Positions 56,172 to 64,000 of a stretch of 64,000 nt of DNA are shown piece by piece. The stretch comes from Ypsolopha sequella (Eukaryota > Arthropoda > Insecta > Lepidoptera > Ypsolophidae), in contig OW203984.1 in NCBI GenBank assembly GCA_934047225.1, forward strand, positions 4,349,201 through 4,413,200, read 5' to 3'. Both the position numbers and the translations under genes were made by a program. The notes beneath the pieces were generated by a model that did no database searches, was not told where the DNA came from, and worked only from the letters and a program-made list of their open reading frames with translations. Every line of letters begins with the position of its first letter. Within the stretch, counting starts at the first letter, position 1.

Positions 56172-56381
56172 CCCTGCGGTCCGTTATAGAATTACAATGG
56201 ATCATAAGCCCTGCGTTCCGAAATAGAATTATATCGCTAAAATCGATTACGAAAGTATGAAGTGAATGGCTTATGATCTATTGTAATTCTATTACGGACC
56301 GCAGGGATTATGATCATAAGCCATTCACTTCATACTTTCGTAATCGATTTTAGCGATATAATTCTATTTCGGAACGCAGGG
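56172..56381. mobile_element. MITE inserted into a copy of itself
   Basis: A host copy (56172-56208, resuming at about 56312) is split by an inverted copy of the same 98-bp unit (56209-56306). GATCATAAG stands on both sides of the inserted unit as a target duplication. The result is a three-part palindrome. Confidence 0.75.
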
Positions 56382-56396
56382 TAAGTTTCGTACTTA

Positions 56397-56998
56397 TAGG
56401 GGTACGTTTCGTAACGTGTGATTATCACTCGGAGCGATGCGAATTTTACCCTGCATCGTTCAAAAATCGACCCGAGTGAAACCGAGGGTAAACGAACTGT
56501 TACCTGACAGTTGCGCTAAGTGTTTAGAAACGCTTTCGGGAAATGTGAATATCGCACTGACAAGTGCGATTTCTAACTCTGGGTACCGTTAAAATTCGCC
56601 TGACAGTTGTCATTTCGGAGTTTTCTCGGGATTCGGACAATTTTTGAAAATAGAATTCAACATTTCCGTACGAATACGGGAAAATGTTTCAAAACTGCTT
56701 CGACAGGATTATGGCTTGCAAATGCAAAGGTTGCAATGCCATCCATATTAAAAGCAATAGGTATCGGTTCAATTCCTTCTTTATTAGGTACTTTACTTTA
56801 TTTATTTATTTTGATTTGAGGTTATGTATTTACTTGACGTGTGTCACTCCAGACCGTTTCAAAACGCTTTTCTCACGGGAATCACTCGCAAGCGTTTCAA
56901 AACCAGATCTTTCTTTCTCTTTCTAGTATATAGCTTTGTCTCTTTCTTAAAAACGAGTGAAATTTCGCACGAAGATCACACGTTTTGAAACGTAGCCT
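56397..56998. mobile_element. 600-bp TIR element
   Basis: Left end AGGGGTACGTTTCGTAACGTGTGAT and right end ATCACACGTTTTGAAACGTAGCCT are imperfect inverted repeats. Words such as CGTTTCAAAACG recur inside. No transposase. A 70-codon frame (56607-56819) has no recognised motif. Confidence 0.55.
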
Positions 56999-57253
56999 TA
57001 GAATCATTAAATGCAAATGAAAAATTACACAAGAATCTCTGGGTAGTTAGTTGTATATATCTATACTTCAGAGATTGTTGTGTATATTTACATTTCCAAA
57101 TCCACCGATGTAAACCGTAGAGCGAGTAAAACTATAGAGCAAGGGACACTAGCGACACCGGTTTTGTGTCGGTGAAAGTATTTATGTTTTTGTGTGTTAA
57201 AGTTACCAGAGTAAAAGTGAATTTCACAGACTAAACACAGTCACACATTAGTA

Positions 57254-59156
57254 TAGTACATTTCAAATACCATGGCCCGATTCCACTTGAAACTTAACAT
57301 TGGGGCTCATAATGTTTGCCTTTTGTTATCTAATTTGGAGCACTTCAAATTGGCACGCGTCGGTGCAATCTGTATGTAACTAAAGCGTGACTAAGAAATT
57401 TTGGTACTTGAAAATAAAAATACGTATGATTAGTTATTTACATTAATGTTTAATTATAATACTATGGTATCTTTATATTTATTACATGTAACGTCTAATA
57501 ATTAGCAAGTACAGACATTCAGATAACTTAAGTTACGACTAGCTTAATTGATTTACGTTTAACATATAGGTACATTAATTATAAAAAATATAAGATTCAT
57601 TCGCTTTCTGACATATTTTCTTCCGAACTTGAGGTTTCGCAGGTGTTTATGATGAATGGATACACAGGGTGGGTTAAAAAGTCGTTCTCCACTTTGATGA
57701 CATGCTCACAAGCATTTTTCCAAAGCGTGGGGTTCGTATTGTCTACCACAGTTCTTAAATTTTGAATTACGGTATCACCTACTGTTGGTGTAATGTTCGT
57801 CTTACGAATTTGTTTTTTCACATGACTCCACATAAGCTCGATTGGGTTTAACACACAATAATAGGGGGGAAGCCTTAAAATTTCATGCCCAGCCTCAGCC
57901 GCTATTTTGTCGATGACGTATTTCTTTTCAAACTTTTGATTTTCTACAATTTCCAACGACTTCTTAATAGTTATTTTCTCAGGTATAGTAACATGACGCC
58001 TTCTTAAAAAATATATTATATCCGCTTTTCTTGTATTTGTGTTGGGAATTTTTTCGTCTTGCCGGCTATGATAAGACGCATTATCCATAACGATAACGCT
58101 GTTGGCAGGGATATTGGGTAAAAGCTGCTCTATGAACCATCTTTCGAACAATTCCGAACACATGTCTTCGTGATAGTCTGCACTTGAGTTTTTCAAATGT
58201 TTGCTCGAGACAAGAAGAGCCCTTGAAATCCAACCATTTTCAGTGCCTGCGTGCAATATAATTAAACGTTTGCCTCTTGAACATGGAGTATTTGTCGAAC
58301 AATTTTGAGAATTGTCCCTGTATCCTTTTTTCAATGTATCGTGGGTGTCAAACCAAGTCTCGTCCAAATATACAATACTTTTTCCTGAAGACCTCTTTAG
58401 TCTTATACTGGTAATAAATTCTTCTCTTAATTTTTTAAGCCGTGAAGTTTCCATTATGATTCTTCTTTCATTTAACTTTCCATATTTAAAACCAAGTTTT
58501 CGTAAAAGTCTCCATAGTGTCGTTTCTGAATATGGAAAGCCCACATCGCTTGCTAATAATGTTTGATGAATCTCTGTGAGCGTTGGAAATTCATTTTTTC
58601 GATAAAAGTCGTACACAGTTCTCTTCACAAATTCTTCTGTAAAATTATCAATTTTTGTAAAAGAAGCTTTTATTCGTGTTTGGGGAAGATATCTTGGTCC
58701 TGATGAGGGTGATGAGACAATCCTTTTAACTGTCCTTTCCGGAACATTGGTGAATATCGATGTTTCTTTAATTACACCTTTTTCGCCCATTCGAGTTAAC
58801 AAAGTTTTATAAACACTTATCACCACATTTTGAGCGTCCTTGCTTAAAAATCTTTTCTTACGTTGCTGCGAACTAACTTCACCACCAGACGGGTCACTTA
58901 TGGATGTTACCCAAGGTCGAAACATTGTTATTGACAGTATACGTGTAATCACTAACGTAGTCAGATGACAACTAACATGAAATATTGTTTACATTCATAA
59001 AGATTACTTGGTTAAACGATCAAGATCATTAGGTTGCGTATAAAATACCACACCGCAAAAGGGTCTGGCCAGGTATCTTTTGTTATCACTAATCCTATTG
59101 TTAACACCTAATGACCGTCTTAAGTGGAATCGGGCCATGGTATTTGAAATGTACTA
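57254..59156 (-). mobile_element. IS630-Tc1-mariner transposon, structurally complete
   Basis: 1903 bp with perfect 35-bp terminal inverted repeats (57254-57288 and 59122-59156; TAGTACATTTCAAATACC...) flanked by TA on both sides (57252-57253 and 59157-59158). One uninterrupted transposase frame fills the centre. Perfect ends, target duplication and intact frame all point to a young, possibly active copy. It lies between Sply and Rsu1. Confidence 0.93.
57597..58952 (-). CDS. DDE transposase, DD82E (Sailor-like) type
   Basis: 451 residues, no stops. N-terminal helix-turn-helix regions span about 30-165, including GVIKETSIFTNVPERTVKRI and later YSETTLWRLLRKLGFKYGK. The catalytic domain has YLDETWF (Asp 197), VIVMDNASYH (Asp 290) and NPIELMWSHVK (Glu 372). 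I count 81 residues between the second Asp and the Glu, far longer than the 34-41 of Tc1, mariner or maT. This fits the described DD82E Sailor group of IS630-Tc1-mariner transposases. The first Met was taken as start; Met 10 is an alternative. It cuts and pastes the element at TA sites. Confidence 0.9.
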   Translation of the reverse strand: MITRILSITMFRPWVTSISDPSGGEVSSQQRKKRFLSKDAQNVVISVYKTLLTRMGEKGVIKETSIFTNVPERTVKRIVSSPSSGPRYLPQTRIKASFTKIDNFTEEFVKRTVYDFYRKNEFPTLTEIHQTLLASDVGFPYSETTLWRLLRKLGFKYGKLNERRIIMETSRLKKLREEFITSIRLKRSSGKSIVYLDETWFDTHDTLKKGYRDNSQNCSTNTPCSRGKRLIILHAGTENGWISRALLVSSKHLKNSSADYHEDMCSELFERWFIEQLLPNIPANSVIVMDNASYHSRQDEKIPNTNTRKADIIYFLRRRHVTIPEKITIKKSLEIVENQKFEKKYVIDKIAAEAGHEILRLPPYYCVLNPIELMWSHVKKQIRKTNITPTVGDTVIQNLRTVVDNTNPTLWKNACEHVIKVENDFLTHPVYPFIINTCETSSSEENMSESE

Positions 59157-60690
59157 TACACGCACTTATTTAATATTATAGGGCCGCCAAAAATAAGAGG
59201 CATTTTTCATTTAACGTGTGTTTTTATGTGAACACCATCATTTATGTTACCCATACTTAGTCAAAAACTAAGAATTTTGTAATCAGACTGAGTACTGATC
59301 TCTATTGAAAACTGAACGCTAAAATAAATGACCTTTTTGTGTCTCTTATACTATTATTACTCGTGAAACTTTTTTCTCATGGTAGGTATCGCTGTCTCTT
59401 TTATACTTGAAGGTAATAAATTTAAAGGTCGAATTTTTTGGGTTTCCAAATATCTCTTAATTAAATATAAGTACTTACTTGAATGAATGGGAGCTGAGTC
59501 GGCGTCGTCTTTTATTTCAGTGGGTATGGATAGGGATAGGCAAAACCTTCAGACTCGTTACTGTTGAGGTTAGGGATGTAAATTGCTTATTAACTTGTTG
59601 AAATACATTAAGTATGTAGATATGGAATGAAACACCGGACATAGCACGTTCTTCACGATTTTTGCAGCCTAGAACACTGTTACCATAATTGTTTTGTTCA
59701 AAACGCTTTACACATGGTCTTTGTCAATATACGTATATTTATTGAAAATAGGGAACTAAAACTTGCAAAATTAAATAATTTTAGATCTTGTTGTTTGTCT
59801 GCCACCATTAACCTCACTGACTGCTGGTGGCTAGACACGTATAAGTACTGCGATTGATACATTACACGTTACATTTCACGACCGTGTTCCATTTCATTAC
59901 ACATTCCTCGACCGATCTACCCATGATACCATGACACATAAACATGACATGACGCGCGGCATGCGCGCGACGATCTGTTCCGAGTTTCCAAGAGAACTTT
60001 GGTAGCATCGTTCGTTCGTTCGTTCGTTCAAATTAATTCTTGATGCAAGTGAACTTCGGTTCTTTACGCTGCGGTATGGTTGGCGTTTTATTAAGATTAA
60101 GAACCATATTGCTATTCCAACAAGTTTCATTTTTTTTCTGGCACCGAAACCGGAACTCGCACGGCGATGCGATGTCTGCAATGGTGCGATGTGCTGTCTA
60201 CCTAATTGGACTTTTATTTAGTAGGGATTATTTTTCTTCGGCACCATTGCACGTAATGTTTTAAATCCAAACTCTCACATGACACTTACCGTAACATGTC
60301 AGTCAGTCCGTTTTATCGTTTGCTTGCTAGTACACGATAATTTATGTTTTGTGCCTAAAAAAATATTGTGCGGATTGTTTGTGTGATCTTGTTTAAGTAT
60401 GAAGGGAGATCAACTTTATGTCACGTCATATTATTACAAAAGCGAGCGTACAGTATAACAGCGCGGCGTGCAACCAAACATTTCATCTCATCTCTCATCT
60501 CAGGTCATGTTTAGTGTCATGGTGTAATGTAATGTAACTCGGTACGAAATGAAATGCTACATAATATGTCTTTAAGAAGCAATGTTTTGCGCAAGTCTAC
60601 TGGTGGCAAACAAAACAAAGAGTCAGAGAAACAAAAAGTCTACGACTAGACTGCGTTCAGTTTGAACGTCAGACGACATCCACCACAGTT
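59157..60690. other. intergenic, Rsu1 upstream side
   Basis: No gene recognised. Contains (TCGT)n at 60009-60028 and CATTTCATTACAC / GTGTAATGTAATG-type inverted words (about 59890 and 60520), possibly another decayed foldback. The several short open frames here lack motifs. Confidence 0.45.
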
Positions 60691-60989
60691 GTACCGTTTA
60701 ACAAACACGATGCAACTGCAGTGATGAACTCTGCAACGGATTACAAATAATTTCCGATGCCCTCTGCATCTTATTCTTATACAAGCCACAAACTTATCTG
60801 TTCCAGTGGCGAAGAATGTGTCATTTTAGTTTAGTTAAGATAAGGAACAGATAAGTTTGTGGCTCTGTTGGTTATCTGTCATTTTAACGGGTACAAAATG
60901 GTCGTTTATCACACATCCATCCGACCCGTTGCAGACAGTTTAGACAGAGTTCATCGCTACTACAGTTGCATCGTGTGCGTTAAACGCGA
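60691..60989. repeat. imperfect inverted-repeat element in Rsu1 promoter region
   Basis: Outer arms GTTTAACAAACACGATGCAAC...GATGAACTCTGC (60691-60740) and its inverse (about 60928-60989). Inner arms AGCCACAAACTTATCTGTTC (60784-60804) and its inverse (60844-60864). It ends only about 80 bp before the Rsu1 start codon, so it overlaps promoter or 5'UTR. Confidence 0.65.
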
Positions 60990-61070
60990 CAAAGGAACGA
61001 AAACAAAACTCCGCCTCTTTGCGAAATGAGTCACCAACCTCCAGTTTCCTGTATACCAAACACTACCAAA

Positions 61071-61176
61071 ATGTCGAAGGCGAAGAAAGTGATTGAAGAA
61101 GCCAGGGAGTTGAACAATCCCGAAATCGATTTGGTGGAAAAGGGAATCACAAGCCTGGACGAAGTGCCTGGGCTCT
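61071..61176 (+). CDS. Rsu1: Rsu1 coding exon 1
   Basis: Residues 1-35, the N-terminal cap before the repeats. Donor CTCT|GTAAGT. Context CCAAAATG is favourable. Confidence 0.93.
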
Positions 61177-62450
61177 GTAAGTAACACATAGCACTGAGCA
61201 ACATAGTTGTTTTCGCCTTATTTGGGAGAACCTGTTTTGCAATGTTCTGTAATTATAGTTTGTTATTTTACCTCTTTTTGCAGTCAGCCTTACAAATATC
61301 ACACGATTAACGCTGAGCCACAATAAGATATCTGTGGTGCCAGCTGGATTGGCTAATTTGGTCAACCTGGAGATTTTGAATTTGGCCAATAACCATATAG
61401 AGGAGCTTCCAGTCAGTCTATCTTCATTACCCAAATTGCGTATCCTGAATGTCTCATTGAACAGACTGAATGTGCTGCCGCGAGGGTTTGGTGCTTTCCC
61501 AGTCCTGGAGATACTGGATCTGACATACAACAACTTAAATGAAAAGAATCTTCCAGGAAACTTCTTCATGATAGGTTTGAATTTTATATTAAATTTATGT
61601 TATGTTTCTTAGGAATGGCACCATCCTTTGTCATTTATGATTTTTAGCTTACCTGGGTTGGGGTGTAGAAAAGGGGGCACTATGAGAAAAAAGACTTAAA
61701 TCCGCCTGGTCGTAGTGTCGATAAGGGGGCACTGAGGAAAAAAACACTTTTCGTAACAATTTTTTTCACTTTTTTAAAGTTTTCTTTTTACGATCGTTTA
61801 GCGTTTTTCCTAGTCATTAATAAATGTATCATGCATTTTCTTCATACGACTTATCCACACTCCAACCCTTAGCTGCTTAACTTAAGTCGAAAGCAACTCC
61901 TAATTTTTTTTACGAAAATAATAAAGCTAGTCGTATTACATTGCACAGTTATAATAAATTTATACCTACTAGCTTTTGTTTGATTTATAACTTATAAGTA
62001 TAACAAATAGATTACAGAGTCATTTCACTGAATTTAAATCTAGGCTAGGCAGCAGGACATGCTGGTTCATACCAAGTCTAGGGGTTAAAAATGGTTCCAA
62101 AGAGTAAATATAACTTTCTTTTTGTTTTAGAGAGTCTACGAGCCTTGTATCTTGGTGACAATGACTTCGAGCTCCTTCCAGCAGAGGTTGGCAACTTGAA
62201 GAATCTGCAAATTGTATGTGTAATTAAAATAAATTTGAATTAAATGTTATTTACCTAATCCCCTTACTTCCTGTTGCTTATTAAACATAAGGAAAATTGT
62301 TCAGTGTAAATAACCCAAATTCAATTTATTTTCAGTTATCAATGCGTGAGAATGACCTTATCGAGGTGCCGAGAGAACTTGGTCAGTTGCCCCGACTGAG
62401 AGAGCTGCATCTTCAGGGTAACAGGCTGGTTGTACTGCCTCCTGAGATAG
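61071..62450 (+). CDS. Rsu1: Ras suppressor protein 1, 5' part (four exons)
   Basis: A leucine-rich-repeat adaptor that binds PINCH in the ILK-PINCH-parvin complex at integrin adhesions and damps Ras signalling. Exons 61071-61176, 61284-61574, 62131-62213 and 62336-62450 join in phase to 198 codons. The start MSKAKKVIEEARELNNPE and the block LPRGFG...DLTYNNL...LPGNFF follow the animal Rsu1 family closely. About seven LRRs (LxxLxLxxN pattern) are present. The family is about 280 residues, so the C-terminal 80 or so lie beyond 64000. An in-frame ATG at 61026 could add 15 residues, but the family start favours 61071. Confidence 0.95.
61284..61574 (+). CDS. Rsu1: Rsu1 coding exon 2
   Basis: Residues 36-132. 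Carries four leucine-rich repeats (LTLSHNKIS, LNLANNHIEELP, LNVSLNRLNVLP, LDLTYNNLNEKN). Acceptor TTTTTGCAG, donor ATAG|GTTTGA. Confidence 0.95.
61640..61760 (+). repeat. AGGGGGCACTATG repeat in Rsu1 intron 2
   Basis: GGGTGTAGAAAAGGGGGCAC...AAAAAGACTTA is close to 54962-55010 (GGAGTGTATAAAAGGGGGCACTATGGG), so it is a dispersed repeat. Two related units stand in tandem here. Confidence 0.5.
62131..62213 (+). CDS. Rsu1: Rsu1 coding exon 3
   Basis: Residues 133-160 (LRALYLGDNDFELLP, one repeat). Acceptor TGTTTTAG, donor ATT|GTATGT. Confidence 0.94.
62336..62450 (+). CDS. Rsu1: Rsu1 coding exon 4 (last in window)
   Basis: Residues 161-198 (LSMRENDLIEVP and LHLQGNRLVVLPPEI, two repeats). Acceptor ATTTTCAG, donor ATAG|GTAACT. 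The frame continues into an exon outside the window. Confidence 0.94.
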
Positions 62451-64000
62451 GTAACTAGCTCATGCCTTGCTTATGAGCTCATGTTAAATGACTTAATTAT
62501 GGAAGTCTCATACTACTAGTACTGTGTATAATGGTAGTAAAGATATAAAAATAATAAATATTGAGCTCTATATTCGCTGGCTGGTCGATATGGTTTTACG
62601 ACTTTTTGTGAGCTACGGAAGCAAAATGGAATTTCTGCTTACATCGATCGTGGAAAACAAATCTTATGCTAGAGCGGACAAGGTCTATTAACGAAACATC
62701 CTTACTTGGCTTTTATGTTATTATTGTTTTGTTTCGATGTATAGATGTAACCACAAACTTGGGCCATGATTTTCAACTGTCTATATATGGCGTAAGATAT
62801 CTAGGGCTGGAAGATCATTGTTCAAAACACTTATCTTCACTGAGTGAGCAAAATCGACTTTTGCTCGCTTGTTTTAAGCAACAAAGGCGCGCTTTTCGAG
62901 CTAGTGAGGTGAAAATGAAATAAATAAACAAGAAGGATATTTGCGTATTTCATGAATTTAGTTAAAACTAGGTAGAAGCTAGCAGTTTTAACTTTTTTCT
63001 TTATGCAGTAAAAAGCTTGTCAAGCCAATGGACTACAGTCTACAGCCAATCTTTTAGTCGCCTCTGAATGACTTACGAGTGCAAGCTTGCGCAGGTACAG
63101 TCAGGAAACAATAATATCAATGGTTGATTACTAAATGTTTACTATAAGTGGGAAGGTGTACTTATTGTACCGACCTATTTAATTATTTATTTATTATTTT
63201 AGTGCAATCTTAACTATATAAATAAAACGCATTAATATAAACACCATTTTCCTACATTGTCGCCTTAAAACGCTATAACGTCCGCGAGGCAAAACAACAA
63301 CAATAAACTTTAACAAACTAAATCAACAAAACAACAAATAAAGGCAACAAAAACAATAAACTATGTACCTATAACAAACAGATTCAACGACAAACTAAAC
63401 GAATCATGGAATTTTTTCCTCGAAGGTACTTTTCATGCAAAGCGCGCGTGTGTAGTGTACGGACGTAGCACTAACACTAACGCATAGTGTTGACACCTGC
63501 CCCGCGTTCCGAAATAGAATTATTTCGCTAAAATCGATTACGAATGAATGAGGTGAATGGCTAATAATCCATGAGTGAAGCAAATGCGTTCATTCATTCG
63601 TATGACTTTCATGGCTCATGCGACGGAGGTGAGGCGATGTGAGCGTTGAACGGAATGGAATGTCAAAAATTGTTTTCGCTCCATTATTTCAGCAGTTCAG
63701 ATCAGACAAACCATAGTATATGTTTTATTCGGCCATGAGAGAAACAAATAAAAAGTCGTGTGGAACTTTTCGTCGAAAAGGAAGAATTTATATGTATATA
63801 TATTTTTTCGTCGCTATCTGAGTCTACGTTAAAGAACAGTGCTACAAACTCTTCTTGTTCCATCACGAATCACGGCACTTTGACGAAATAAAATCAAATA
63901 ATCGTATTGTATTCTGTGATAAGAGGTTATGGTTAAGATGTATCTTTTTTAATGCGGTCCGAATCATAAGCTATCTTTCACATCGTTTGCTAGCTCACAA
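62451..64000 (+). other. Rsu1 intron 4 (partial), non-coding
   Basis: No further Rsu1 exon found. At 63500-63571 a reverse, truncated copy of the CCCTGCGGTCCG MITE occurs (CCCCGCGTTCCGAAATAGAA...). An 85-codon frame at 62666-62923 has no recognised motif. Confidence 0.6.

Noticed and set aside
59897..60264. Overlapping frames on both strands upstream of Rsu1
   Set aside because: No motifs, simple-repeat content (TCGT)n, and no splice partners.

Overview
The window is eukaryotic genomic DNA, almost certainly from a moth or butterfly. The evidence is an AT-rich background, GT-AG introns, two conserved animal genes split into GC-rich exons, and a dense load of insect mobile elements. The mobile fraction includes BEL/Pao and Ty3/gypsy retrotransposons, LINE 3' ends, tRNA-derived SINEs, TTAA-, TA- and 8-bp-duplication MITEs, and the GGGTTCCGTACC repeat that is very common in Lepidoptera. 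I see no prokaryotic genes, CRISPR arrays or operons.

Two host genes are secure. Sphingosine-1-phosphate lyase (Sply) lies on the minus strand from 55351 to 20712. Ten coding exons assemble phase-perfectly into 1623 nt (540 residues), and an upstream 5'UTR exon probably starts at 55543. The gene is stretched to about 35 kb by mobile elements in its introns. Ras suppressor protein 1 (Rsu1) starts on the plus strand at 61071. Four coding exons are present and the last part of the gene lies beyond the window. The two genes are divergent, with about 5.5 kb of MITE-rich DNA and one intact transposon between their 5' ends. Sply degrades sphingosine-1-phosphate in the ER, and Rsu1 is a leucine-rich-repeat adaptor of the integrin-linked kinase/PINCH complex. 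Nothing here suggests joint function beyond adjacency.

Region 1 to 20.7 kb, outside Sply, is repeats. It holds an internally deleted BEL/Pao element with matching LTRs (835-3913), GGGTTCCGTACC repeats, TTAA elements, two inverted SINEs around a 57-bp tandem repeat, two possible orphan host exons (8722-8915 and 6599-6695), a young Ty3/gypsy element broken by one stop codon (10459-15125), a decayed PIF1-type helicase fragment, and a set of nested MITEs (18.3-19.0 kb).

Region 20.7 to 55.6 kb is Sply. Its introns hold triple-nested foldback/TA/hAT elements, a 1.8-kb foldback element, LINE ends with a nested TTAA element, a 2.3-kb hAT-type element with a 1.3-kb palindrome inside, and a 98-bp satellite derived from the end of a LINE. 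They also hold a broken BEL/Pao element carrying an envelope-like gene. Region 55.6 to 61 kb has a self-nested MITE and a Tc1/mariner-superfamily element with an uninterrupted transposase and DD81/82E spacing. The rest is Rsu1 and non-coding DNA.

No undescribed pathway or defence system is visible. The most unusual material is structural: the LINE-tail satellite with higher-order organisation, the long palindrome inside the hAT element, the very recent BEL deletion derivative, and the multi-level nests with readable target duplications.
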